Position numbers and translations under genes: made by a program. Source: Phoronis australis (Eukaryota > Phoronida > Phoronidae). From it: a stretch of 57,223 nucleotides of DNA. The notes under the pieces are model-generated. The model did not search any database, was not told the DNA's origin, and saw only the letters and a list, made by a program, of their open reading frames with translations. Positions 33,356 to 45,345 of this stretch are shown here, one piece after another (the stretch's first letter is position 1; every line of letters starts with the position of its first letter). The DNA is taken from assembly GCA_002633005.1 (NCBI GenBank), contig NMRA01000374.1:187921-245143 (forward strand), written 5' to 3'.

Positions 33356-36300
33356 TCTCAACAAATTACTTTGGACCTGTTGTGGTATAAGCCAGTAATC
33401 TTTGGCAAATACTTTTCCCCCCGACTCGTTCCTGAAATTACAAATTCTTTTTGACATATCTTCTGGGAGTAGACTTTTCAACCTCTCTCTAGCTTCCTCA
33501 CTTAGTTGTCCAGAAGGGCACCTTCTTGCCGGTTTTGAACTTTTCCATACCCAACCTTTACTTATAATCGGCAGGTCTCCAACTTCAGCAGAAGCCACTT
33601 CTTCAGCATAAACCTTTCCAGATTCCTAAAATTGTATTAATGAAAAAATTAAACATATCAAATTTAATGTGGCCATTTCTGCTCAGAAAATATCAATACC
33701 AAGCTAAAGTGAAGGCATCACAAATAAGTCATTCAGATTTGATTAAAAAAATTTACGAAATGAATTTTCATGTACCTGACTGTAGGACAAAAGTATAAAA
33801 CAGAAGTAAGGCACATTACATGTAGAAAATATTGAGACCGATTAAAATTATTCGCACTACCTATGTGTCAGTGTTTATTGTGAAATGAATGAGTTGTGCA
33901 TTATATTTCTCTTCAGAACATTGAAACATAAAACAATTGACCAACTTAGTTTTTTGAGAAATACACAATATTTTTAACGGCTTTAGCATGTTTAGTTAAC
34001 TTCATATTCAATCGCAGAAATTCATTGGCAGACAGAACATACTCCCTAGTCTCTAAAAGTAGGTAATAGGCAGAAGTCATGTAACACATTTGGTGATTAT
34101 TATGAAAAGTTAAGATGACAACCTATTTTCAATGCCAATGTATACACGCACTACATATACATCAACAAATTTGAGTAAGATATGATAAAGCAATAAGGCC
34201 CAAGATATAAGCAATCACGGTGTGTCAATAAAAGTGTTTTTGCACGAATGACGTGCTCCTAAAAATATTCCTCTGGGTCAGACCCTGGATTTTGGTGATT
34301 CCTACTTGAGCTCACACGAAGCACGACGTTGAGCCTTGACTTAACGTCTTTGGTCATTTTTCAGACTTCTATCAGATTCCTCCTCTAGTGTGCAGTGGAT
34401 GTACTCAGTCTTTGGCGACGCCAATATATGTCGAGGGTTGTAACCACGATTCGGGCAAGTGAATCTAACGGTAGATTGCGTAGGGTCCTGCTGCATACCT
34501 GCCTCCGAGCGAGGCAGACACTGAAATAATTTTCTAACACTGAGACAGATACTCTGGTTGGCTATGAGACAGACTACTTCTCAGGAGGACACGTTCCACC
34601 TCCATATCAGCTCCCCTCACTTTTAAGGTTCTCAAATGTCTCGCTCTATTCCTTGTACGTTTCCCAAGAGTTTCCAAAGTTGTTTCTCTCCGCAATTTGT
34701 TAAAATACCACATTCTATGCCACTGGCAGTGCCAGATAAATATCCATTATTCAACTAACTCATTGTATGTTTTAGTTTGATATTCAATGAATTGGATGAA
34801 CAAATCTAGTATAATTTCATATTATAATGGGAACTGCTAGTGTCCATAAAATTAATTAAAAACATTTAAGCAAACCAATTCTTTTAATTGTTGTATTATA
34901 CCACGGCATTTTGAATGCGTCGAAACGGCGCACTACTAGTGTCTGGTTTAAGAGTCACTGCATAAGAAAGTCAGGCAGACACGGGAACATGACATGTCAC
35001 TGGTTTTTTAAATAAAGTTTAGTTTTACTCTTAGGTGGAATAGTCAACTCCTAAAATAATTTTATTTAAAATATCTAACTTCTTCACAGGTAACTGCCCT
35101 CTCGAAATTTTTTGCTAGTTTATGTCTTCGGAAACCATCAAAATTTTAGAATTTTTGTTGCTTCACTGTGCAACAACGACAAATTAACAGAAACTAAGAA
35201 TGACATACTGAATTAACACAACTTCTGTCTACATGAAAATGTAAAACTCAAAGTTGAAACGTATTCGCAAATTATATATTTTGTTCCTTATTCAACTCAC
35301 CTGAGTCATGCTGTGTAACAGGTGGAAATGCCCTTTATTCAGAAAGCTGAGCCTTTGTAGAGTACATATCTATTAAAACATTCGCGGGCAGCGAACTTGT
35401 GTGTCCTGCATGCTATGATTGAAACCACCCACTTTGCTGATATCGGTCGTCCTGTTCGCCATCACTGCCACACTCCCATTAACAAACCAACAAAGTTCTA
35501 AAGATTTATGAGTAACAAAAAACGATGTCAATAAGATTGTTTTAACAATGTTAAAACATTTTCCGAAGCTAGAAATCTGAATTAAATTAAAATTGTTTTG
35601 ACTGGTGCTCAGAAATTGACAATTAAAGCTGAAATTACGGACTCAAAACGATGGCAATTGTCGGTTTTGTAATGTCTGCTTGACGTCTATTAACGTAAAG
35701 TGGTTCAGAAAAAATAAGAACGTATATTAACACGAGGCAAGCCAAAAATCATACTTGATTGAATGGTTATTGCTAACCATACCTTTTAAGTACCGAAGGT
35801 ATCGGTGAACTTAAGTGTTTTATTAACTAATACTCATGGAAACTCTGACTTGCAACACACAGAAAAACATCAGTGCAGTATTTATTACACAGGAAATTTA
35901 TACAACGAAGCCTTTGGTCATAGTTGATATCGACCTATGGGTAGACACTTTAGTGTCCCACCTGTAAATTGATTATATTGCCATTAAGCAGTGCTGTAGC
36001 AGCGCGCAGGCACAGGTAGGCGAAACCAACCACCTTTTGGCATTTGAAGGTAGTGCCTACGCACCATAAGTTACGTTCAGTGCTCAAGGTGATATGGTGG
36101 ACTTTGGGCGCCTACTTACCTTTAATTTTACCCCTACAGCACTGCCAATAAAGAGCACCATAGGAGATCGTCCAATCAACAATCAGTGTCAGTCGTGCTC
36201 ATTTCAATGGCAACATTTCTGTACAGATTACATTGGTACGCCAGGAAGTAGGAAAACGTTGCTGTCACCATAACTGAAACTTATTTGCGAAATTTGATGA

Positions 36301-37973
36301 AAATCAGTCAAGGAACTTGCTGGATAAAGAGACTAACATGAAGACGTAAAGTTGCCATTAGGGGCCCAGTGGTAGTCAAATACATCCCAAAGCTCTCTTG
36401 TGTCATCTCATTTGTAAAATTTTAGATTCACTAAGGATTTGGAGATGAGCAGCAGATGCCAGACAAAAAGACCGGGATGACAGCATAATGGGCCTACACA
36501 CGCATGCTTGCAAACAGTCATACAGAACAAGGCAAAGTAATCAGACAATATAAATCTATGCCCCACTTGATGGCTAGTCCTGTCAATGCAAAAATGACTG
36601 GTAATAACTATTACCACAGCTAATTACAGAATGTCTTAGCCACCATACTAACTTTCCTGTTTCCCTTCATTTTCAGTCACAAAGGAAGACCACCTTGACC
36701 ATGAATTCTACTTTTCCCCAGCTGTCATGGCAAGGAATGCCGGGTTATTTTGTCAGGATACGTTTGGCCTGTACTGTACACCCTGTGCATTAATGTGCCG
36801 TACAGATAACCTGGAAATGACAGTTAAAGGGACACTCTTGGCGTTAGAAGTAATTTCACAGAAAATATCATGAAATCAAACCCACTACCAACATTACTTC
36901 ATAGCAATAGGCACACCATAAGGTGCACAATAAGAATACAGTAACACTGATGATTACGATCTACCTGGATACTGCTCAAGATTTTAGAACAGCAGTTCTA
37001 TGATTGTGTCCTGCGGTTCTAGTTTGTTGAGAACACCTCACTGGATCGCTTTTTGACCAGTTTTCATGCCTTCGTTGAACGCATCAGTCAAAATTTCTTT
37101 ACGCTTTCAGTCTTTATTTCAGACCTTTATGCTGACTTCAAAACCCACCCCATTGTGCTTTATGACTGTCCTGCTGTTTGGGTACTAGCTGCCTGCATTT
37201 TTATACCTGCAAATGTAAAACTCAATAAGACAGTATATGTTATCTAGTCCACTGACAGGCAACCAGAACAACAATTGTCAACCATTTGTGAACACCGCTC
37301 ACGCACCTAATTGTAAGCTGATTCCTGTTCACACAAATCAAACACAGTATTTGCAACCAATAATCAGTTCAAAAACTCACGTGACTAAAGAATCATATGC
37401 ATGACTCAGGGAAGAGTGTGTGAGGAGTGTTGAAATGTAACAAAGCTGGATGCAACACCAGGAGCCATATACCAAATTGAGCTCAACGAGCATGTCACCT
37501 TCAATACCAGTGACTTTGGCAGCCCACTTTCTCCCCACATCAGTGATGATTTTAAAGTGCCGCTGGCTGTTTATCATGCCAGCCCATGCTAACATGCTGC
37601 TTGAGTTCGTTTCGAGAGGCAAAATGTTGTTACAGCCATCTTTTGGACACAGGAATATCTTCGTCTTTCGATTGCTGAAAGTAGTGAAAGGTCTCAATGA
37701 GGATGCAACATGACATTCCTCAACAACTAGTTCCACTGGTTTGCAATCAGAAGCAGGATTCTCCAAAACCATCAAATATTTAACTTTTGTTTCAGACCAC
37801 ATACACAGCTGAAACTAGTTCTCAGATGGTATGACAGTGAGATTTCTGAGAAAAAAATAGTTATTGTATACAGCCCAAACAATGAATTGTTACGTAGCTC
37901 ACTTTCAAATGAGAAGTTGATAAGTTGCCGTAGTCCTGGGATTGAGTGGTGAACATCCTTTGCATTCCTGAGG
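33356..37973 (-). pseudogene. locus 1 of the C2H2/RNase H-like-core family (C-terminal half)
   Basis: Three minus-strand exons. Exon A (37973-37903, acceptor GTTTGCAG) reads NAKDVHHSIPGLRQLINFSF and ends at GTGAGC. Exon B (37808-37473, acceptor AGTTTCAG, donor TTG|GTATAT) reads KPVELVVEECHVASS and FLCPKDGC, then in a shifted frame RNELKQHVSMGWH (C2H2 finger, Cx4C...Hx5H), then VGRKWAAKVTGIEGDML. Exon C (33625 to about 33356, acceptor AATTTTAG) reads GKVYAEEVASAEVGDLPIIS, KGWVWKSSKPARR and GKVFAKDYWLIPQQVQ. Exons B and C join in phase 0. Order and motifs parallel locus 2 (IPG..LL.NF, C2H2, C-terminal segment with Q-x-V/I). The A/B junction phase does not close, and the finger is frameshifted, so this is a pseudogene. 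The core exon expected above 38 kb was not found. The B-C intron of 3.8 kb contains a MITE. Confidence 0.55.
35989..36144. mobile_element. complete hAT-like MITE, 156 bp
   Basis: Inverted ends CAGTGCTGTAG and CTACAGCACTG, with near-identical 8-base flanks CCATTAAG (35981-35988) and CCAATAAA (36145-36152), as expected for hAT target duplication. It lies in the large intron of locus 1. Elsewhere in 33626-37470 I see no coding sequence; a minus-strand ATGGCGAACAGG at about 35460 opens only about 29 codons. Confidence 0.8.
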
Positions 37974-39584
37974 CTGCAAACGTACACCTTGGCTTACAAC
38001 CTGGATAGGCCTATACTGCCACATAAGGTGCTTTGGACAGATGATCTTTTGTTCTAACAGGCTGGCCAGTTCCTTTGTCTCTCACACTCCCATTCGTGCC
38101 AGATTGCCAATCAACTCCCATTCTTCCAAGTGATCTAGTGCGTTGGCACTTTTAGGTATTTGACAATATTTTGTTGTACGTAACACAACGGCTCGCTGGC
38201 TTTTCCATTTTCATTCAGAGCGTGATCTATTTTCGTAAACCTCATTCCATTTCTTAGCTAAATGTCAATAACGCAATATTTTGTTAAAAGGACTCCCGAA
38301 GCAATTCTGGTTATCTTCAATAAAGTTTAATATGATTTTTTACTACGATTTACTTCAAATTTGGATCATATTTTTCATGTTTTCTGCTTTGCCGCCCTCT
38401 ATTGGTGGCAGTATGAAACAGGTGAAAGTGGTGATAGTGCCTTCGCTAAAGTGTAAATCGATAATTAAAAAAGGTGCTGTCCACGGAAATAACGATATCT
38501 TGTCAAAGACGAGAGCTGTAGCTATCACAGAACCCATGTGTGGGTGGTGTGCGATTTTGCGCGCTAGAAGTATATAGGCCTCTATATAGGTTTAAATTGG
38601 TAGCTGTTTTTGGCCCGTGGAGGCATGGCATTCAAAAGTTCCTTAAAAATATCAAAATACACCATTCTGAATTATTTTTGGCATTATCAATTACAAAAAG
38701 GATAGTTGTGTATAACTCAATCATTTTTTTATTTTTTAAACGCCCGCTAAGTGGTTTAATTCCCATAGAAACATAGGGCATTTTCAACAGTCGCGCACAA
38801 GGGGTTAAGTCATTTCTTCACCTGATTTAGTTATTCGTTATATATTTACTAAGTGACGAAAGACAAAAATAATTTTTATATTTTTGTAGCTAATTCATCC
38901 CAAGTGATATATATCCTGTATCGAATTTAAATTCCGTGACATGTCATGTTCCCATAATATTGCAAATCGCCTGACGTTCTCATGAAGTGACTCTTAACAC
39001 GACAAATGCACATACGCGGCCTGAAAAGAGTGAAACTCAGACACCTATTACCAAGCCTGCCTGAAGGGCTGACAAAGATTTTTTTATATTAAATTCAAAG
39101 GCATGGAGTCTTTTACATGCCCATGTTATTATTATTAGTTTTCTCGAGGGGACAGCTTCGCTATAAGGGTACAACTTACTGCTGGTTTTTCACTAGAATA
39201 AAATGTACCTCCAAGGAAAAAGTTCCAGTGTTACCATGGTAACCGATATTTCAGTGTCGGTGCCGTTTTTATTTGCATTGGTCATGAACCTATCATGTGA
39301 TATCAATATTGTTCAGAAAAGATGCTCTTTGAAGCAGGAACTGGAGTAGAAAAGTTGGTCAAAAATGACTCATTCCACACCAAGAAATTGTCTCATTTTG
39401 CCCCCAAGAATTCATCCATTGTATCTCCTAAACCACCAAACTTTGGGGGGTGTCATACTTCACCCAATTTCTCTCATCCCTAATGTGATTTATTAGACTA
39501 AACATAGATCTGAATGGCTGACCCTCCACCTTGTCGCTGGTTGGCTGTACAGTGGTCGGTGAATCCGTCGACTGACACTTAAAA
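37974..39584. other. no supported gene
   Basis: A 98-codon plus frame (38281-38577) contains VVIVPSLKCKSIIKKGAVHG, which reads like protein but is not recognised and has no clear exon borders. The rest is A/T-rich. Confidence 0.35.
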
Positions 39585-41245
39585 GACACCTCACACGAGT
39601 CATCCCATACGAATTTACGATAGTACGAGGCTAACCCAAGAAAACTCCGTACATCGGTGAGACCTTTTGGAGGAGACCAGCACTTGACTGCTTTAACTCA
39701 TTCCTCCCTGATCCCGCCTTATGGCGTGACTGTTTATTTTCACTCAGGGCCTGATGCCGTCTGGAGGCGTTATCTAAGAATGTATCTCACAGGCGGATCA
39801 CGCCTTCAGGAGGGATAGAAGGCAGCAATTTATTGGTTTAAGTTTAAATATATCTAGGGTATTCCCAGTTTTCTATCCAATGAGGATTGAGACACCATAC
39901 TCTGTGTTAACTTCTTGTTTGTGAAGTTAATGCCTATTGGCTGTTATTTCTGGAATTTAGAACCATTTCTTCACAAGCAAATTATCAATTCAAGGAAAAA
40001 CCAGGAAGCGTGTTAACTTTGTAGTGGTTGTTGTGGTAACTTTTGAAAGATTATAAAGATATTCCTCCCTGAAATATAGTATGTTTGTTTGATTTGAAGA
40101 CTAGAATGAAGCTAATTGCCCTGAATTGTAGCCTAATTGGTGTTACATAACACTGCTGTCACCACTTAATCATCTGCTAGGGTGCTCCTGTTTATTTTAT
40201 TTGAACTGACCAGAAACAATAACAAAATGTTCAATTACTAGGAACATTCTACTCTGTGACTAGCACTGTGCACACACTCACTTGAAATTGCTGCCTTGAT
40301 ATTATACGGACATCATCTCTGCTGCTGTCTCACAGTTCTTGAAGTTTTTATTATGGAGGATAGTGTGGATACTGATGACACTGGTCACATTTAGATATAG
40401 ACTTCAGTGATTTTGGATATGATAGTGTGGATACTGATGGCGCTCAGTGGTCAGATTTAGATACAGATTTCAGTGATTTAGTTTATGATGAGGATATGCT
40501 ACACAGAAAACTTTCTTGACATGTTTTCTGGAAATTTAAATGGATTATTTGTAAACAAACGTCTTTGTTTCTGGAAAACAAAAAGTAAAACTACGTGTTC
40601 AACCCTTTATCAATATTGAACTTGGATAAATTTTATATCAACATGAAGCTCATTTACTCAAGATGTATTGCTGAAAATTTGGTAAGTATATGTTTACTAA
40701 TGACTGAGTGATGAGGTTTTAATTATGTGCAGTGCTTGTGACCTAGTTCGGAGTGAAATACCCTCGACTTCAAGGGGGTAGACATTCCACAGCTCAGCCA
40801 GGCCACTAAGCAATTTATTACATATGGTGCTCAGGGTCGAATGAGTTAACTTTTGCGGGGACAAAAGCTATACAATCAGTTGAAATAAGTCGTAACAAGA
40901 TAACGCAGCCTTTAAACAATGCTCACTTTTTAGGTTTCAGCCTCAAATCAGCGTTACGTAAACGAATGAAAACTTGTTCTGAATTATCGAACGTTCTAGA
41001 ATAACATAAGGGCTTGTCCGTGTACACTAAACACTTATTCTATAATAAACCCTCCAAACCATTCTCGATCAATCGCTTAAACCAGCCGACGGAGTTACAA
41101 AGACTAAACGTCAAGAATTTGAATGGCCACAAACCACGACCAGGTGCGAAAATGGAGTTTTCTCTCTGTCCTCTTCCTCCATGGGAACTTGAAAGTAGCC
41201 ACTAGCCAAGCCAAGTCAAGCGACGAGAAAAACGAATTACGACTC
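39585..41245 (-). mobile_element. Ty3/Gypsy RT fragment, inverted copy, with piggyBac insertion
   Basis: Complement of 2345-2935. The two blocks, 41245-40850 and 39692-39585, give the same RT segments (QLIENV..., KPTKC, VRSFLGFASYY). It lacks about 60 bases present at 2820-2880. The active-site region reads YTDK. It is interrupted at a TTAA by the element at 39697-40845. It adjoins the LINE B copy exactly as LINE A adjoins the plus-strand Gypsy fragment. Confidence 0.8.
39697..40845 (+). mobile_element. piggyBac-type element, internally deleted, 1149 bp
   Basis: TTAA lies on both sides (39693-39696, 40846-40849). Ends are inverted: CTCATTCCTCCCTGATC on the left, complement CTCATTCGACCCTGAGC on the right. 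Subterminal GGCGTGATCCGCC-type sequences occur in both orientations at 39730-39815. Inside, a plus-strand start at 40352 reads MEDSVDTDDTGH. After a shift the partly duplicated acidic stretch DIDFSDFGYDSVDTDGAQWS follows, like the acidic N-terminus of piggyBac transposases. A roughly 63-base near-tandem duplication (GATAGTGTGGATACTGATG at 40358 and 40421) lies there. No catalytic core remains. The Gypsy copy at 2744-2747 has TTGA at the equivalent site and no insertion. Confidence 0.85.
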
Positions 41246-41271
41246 AACTGATGTAAACACAAATTTATTCA

Positions 41272-44200
41272 CGGGAGTGGAAATGCATGTTTGGTTGTAA
41301 CAGAATTCAATGCTCTAAAATCTATACAAACTCTCCTACTTTTCTCACACGCAGAGCCCCATTATAGTTCTTCGTGAAGGAAGTTTTCAAGTCTGCCAGT
41401 CTCCTTTAAGAAAACAGACAGTTGTTTCCATTTGTTGCCATGCACTATATGATGTAGGCATGTAACAGTACCATCCAGTAGGTTGCTCCTTAGCCTATAA
41501 AATCTGGGCAAGACTCTACCAGGTGTTTAGGGGTTTCTACTTCAGTATCACACACGGGACATACTAGGCTCCCCAAATGCCCAGTAATGTGTCTGTGTTG
41601 GGCTAGGTTACAGTGGCTCGTTAAAATATGAATGACATGTCTTATGGCCAAAATATCTAGACTCAGAAGGTTTTTTGAACATTTTGGTTTGATCACGTTG
41701 GGAAAATAAAGTCTCTTTGTCTCTCAGCAGGAGTTAAGTGATGCCCACTACGCTGCTGTCCCAGTTGCTTATACTAATCCGCAGCATTCGGAAAGAAGAA
41801 CAGACATCACATTAGATTTGAAGATTCTTTGACTTGGGTGAGTAGGTCTTTGAGCGCCATACAAGCTTTAGCAAAGTGGGTGCCTGACGAGCTTACTTGA
41901 TGCGTGCTGTAACCCTCTTAGTGCTGCAGGATTAAATTTAATCCAAACCATTCCTACCCCTTGGCTGCTGCGGGATCAAATATGCGACCATGACCTTTCA
42001 TTCATGTCCTATCTTGGGGGTCAATTTCAGCCAATTAAATACATTTATTTTTGCCCGGGTTCTTGTTGAGAACTTTGTCGACGAATGAAATTCCATTTTA
42101 CAATTTGAATGGCGATTTTACCTTGAGTACTTCCCGAGATACGACGTGTCAAATAACCTGATTGGCCGGCGCTTTCTGACTGCCCGATGGTTTTAAAAAT
42201 GGCGAGTAATAGAGGCGAGTACTTAAATTTGGAGCGTATTTTAGATATTATTGCACATGATTTGGATTCAGAAGAGGAATTTGAGGGTCCTGAGTTAGAG
42301 GATATAGATAGTGGCGACGAGGACAGTGATCTGGAGGCGGTCATTGACGAGTTACCGGAGGAATGGGTGCTCGATCGCGGCGATCAACCAGTGCCGATCT
42401 GGTGCGTAAATTTTTGTCAAGACTGTTGCACGTCGTGGAGCGTTGTTGGACAATCGTCCTGTGGACTATTTCGCTTTATTTTTCACTGAGGAATTGCTGA
42501 CATTGATGCGCGACGAAACTAATCGGTATGCCGAGCAATGCATTCAAGAACGCGACTTGGCAAGATACGCGCGTTTGTGAGACTGGGTTCCAGTGACAGT
42601 CGCCTATGTCAAGGCAGTGACGGCACTGCACATAGCGATGTCCATTGTCAGAACGCCAATTGTGGCACAGACAAAATGGATCAACTGTGTAGTTATTATG
42701 AATGGCCACATCGTACTCCTAAGTGGTACCACAATGTTTACCATCACTTGTTGAATATTTGTGTCGCGAACTCTCGCATCTTATATCAGTCGGACAAGAA
42801 TCCTGCGCTGGATGGTGTTGCGTTTCGACAGAAAGTAGTCGAAGGACTTCTAGCGGGATACAAGACCCAACCGGAAAGACAACCTCGTCCTGCTACAGCA
42901 TTTGATGAATTCTGGCGTTCAGGTCGCCATTTTCTGGAAACTGTGCCCAGTGGATGCCGTCCGGATTGTGTAGTGTGTTCTGACCGCAAAGTCAAACGTC
43001 GTCAGGTGAACACTCAGTGCAAGCAGTGCAAGCTTGCAATGCATGCAGGGACTTGTTTTGAACGGTTACTACTAGTGCGAACCAATACTATTTCCATAAC
43101 ATAACATTAGCTGAATATTTTAGTGAAAAATAATGGTATTTCCACAACATAACAATTAGGTAAGTGTATTTGCAAAGACATAACAGAAGAACACTGTTAA
43201 AAATATTGTTTTTTGTTATAGAACAGCAGGTGAAGAATCTTCAAACTTGGGAAGGCAAGTTTTTCAACAAGCACCATTCATTTGGCAACAATCTACAACA
43301 TAAACATAAAGGTGGAAACCATGCAATTAACATTTTTGCGAGGATATTTTATATTAGAAGACATCTGAACATAAAAGATAAATGCTTAAGATAGTTTGCA
43401 GTGTGAAAAATGAACAAAAAAAAAACTGTGTGAAGTTCTTTTTGGTGTCACAAGGTGGCGCTTTTCATAGGACAGTGCTCTTCAGTTCCTCCACTCGGGC
43501 TAACGACACTACCCAGGTAAGTAAGTTGTATGACGTTTTCAGTCTCCTCATCATCAACATTATTTACTTGTATACGCATCATACAAGTCTCGGTGATGAT
43601 GGACAGTCCTACTCGTTCAGCAGTCTCTGACAATGCCGCTGTCCTACTCAAGTCTTCAAAGCGATGTGACATAAGTCATCTGCGTACTCCGGATCGTGTA
43701 ATCGTTTCGTAAATGTTCATTAGATTCCTGCTGGTTTCCCCGAAAAAGCAAACCTGATATCCCTGTCCAGAACTACTAGGAACAGCAAAGGAGAGAGAAG
43801 ACACCCTTGCCTGACTTCTGAATTAAAAGAGAACCGTTGATTCAGCTGTCCTTCATGCAGCCCCTGACATTTGAAATCTTCGTGAAGTCTTGTAACTAGT
43901 CTGACAATTTTCTCATGTATACCATAATGCCTCAGAATCTTCCTGGTAACGCTTTGGTCAATACTATCAAAAACCTTACGAAAGTCTATAAAATTAATGT
44001 AAAGCGAGGAACTCCACTTAATTGATTGTTCGATTATAATTCTTAGAGTTGCGATCTTGTCCGTACATTAGCACTCTTGGAGAAATTGTGCCTGTTCATC
44101 ACAAAGTTTGGTGTGTACCGCGTCTTTAACTCTGGTTAGCAGCATCCTAGTGAAGATTTTGGTAGGAATAGAGGAGACTGATCCCCTGCCAATTCGTAGT

Positions 44201-45345
44201 GTGTGAAAGGGTTTCTTTCTTCGGCAGCTTCACTAAAACTCCTTTATTCTAGTCCTCTGGAAGAGTTTTGTCTCTCCATATCTTGTTCAGCGGGTCATGT
44301 AGAATGGCCTCCCTTACTAATAGCTTCTTGTGGTATATTACCTAGTCCGGTGCCTTTCCTGTTTTCATAGCCTTCATGGCGCTTTGTATTTTAGTTCTGC
44401 GGATGTCGCCGGTCGATATGTCTAAATCTTCCACTGCTTCTTCTGGTCGATGGGCGCGGAATTGTCCAACACGCTAGAAAAATGGTCTCTCTAAAGCTCC
44501 AACTGTTTCTGCAGACCAGCAATATGCGTTTTGTCTTCATCCTTGATAGGCTTAGTTCAGTTGAAACGTCCCCGCTGAGCAGCTTCATTGTAGAGTAAAG
44601 GGTCGTGATATCGCCTTTCACTGCAGCCTCTTCTGCCTTTGTTGCAATCTCCCCAAGGTGCTGACTATTGTATTTTCTGATGCACTGTTTAACTACCTTA
44701 TACTTCTGTTGAGCATTTTGGTTCTGCAGTCGTGTTTTTGCATGAAGGAAATTCTTCTTTATTAGGCATTTCCGTTGTTCAATCCTTGACAATTATCATC
44801 GGTCATCAACGCCTTTTGGTGCTTCCTGGGCTCACTAAGTGGCCCTTTGCATGCTCTTTTTAGCCTAGCCAACATCTGTTGGAGATTTGGATCTGGGTGC
44901 TAAGTTTTAGTGCCTCGAATTTGTTCCCAGGAGTAAGTCAGAATCCAGGTCGGCTGTCATTATCCTTGAGTTTGTCTACATTGTACTTGGTCCAGCTGAG
45001 AAATCGGGAAACGAATTTAGCTAATTTTGACCGTTTCAAAAATCACTAAAAGTACTCATCTTACGGTGCACTAAAATAGACAAAGAATTATCAAAATCTG
45101 TCAAATTTACATGAATAAAATAGTAGGTCACACCTGATCAGTAACACAGGTTGAGTGTTTCAACGTTACTTGCACTGTTCGAACTAACTCTTGAAATTTT
45201 GCTAAAACTCAATTGCCGCTAGGTTCAAAACTGGCCAGAAACAAATGGTATCCATGGAAGCAAAAGGGGGCGTTTTGAAAAATAATAAAGGTGATCTGGC
45301 GTCAGTGGGCCCAAGCTCATTACACATACATCTGTGAACATAATC
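41272..45345 (-). mobile_element. LINE, inverted copy B, with piggyBac insertion
   Basis: Complement of LINE A but less deleted. From the 5' end: a block matching 590-720 at 45345-45190, linker at about 44990-44470 (QNAQQKYKVVKQCIRKYNSQ), the RT fingers missing from A at about 44300-43900, RT with VRQGCLLSPLLF at about 43800, then after the nested element the zinc-knuckle tail at 41690-41490 (CPVCDTEVETPKHLVESCP). It has numerous stops and frameshifts. The 3' end adjoins Gypsy RT at about 41250. Together with A it shows a composite duplicated in inverted orientation about 40 kb apart. Confidence 0.85.
41913..43474 (+). mobile_element. piggyBac element with catalytic core deleted, in LINE B
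   Basis: The left end starts CCCTCTTAGTGCTGCAGG after TAA (41909-41912 reads GTAA for TTAA); LINE C keeps the empty site with TTAA at 5056-5059. Transposase N-terminus: MASNRGEYLNLERILDIIAH from about 42200, acidic EFEGPELEDIDSGDEDSD, then after a shift RPVDYFALFFTEELLTLMRD and RDWVPVTVAYVKAVTALHIA (42460-42640). The C-terminus follows directly at about 42660: CGTDKMDQLCSYYEW, WYHNVYHHLLNICVANSRIL and the Cys-rich finger CVVCSDRK...CKQCKLAMHAGTCF. The DDD catalytic domain between these is missing. The matching right terminal repeat is not visible near 43474, so the right end is eroded or truncated. Confidence 0.85.
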
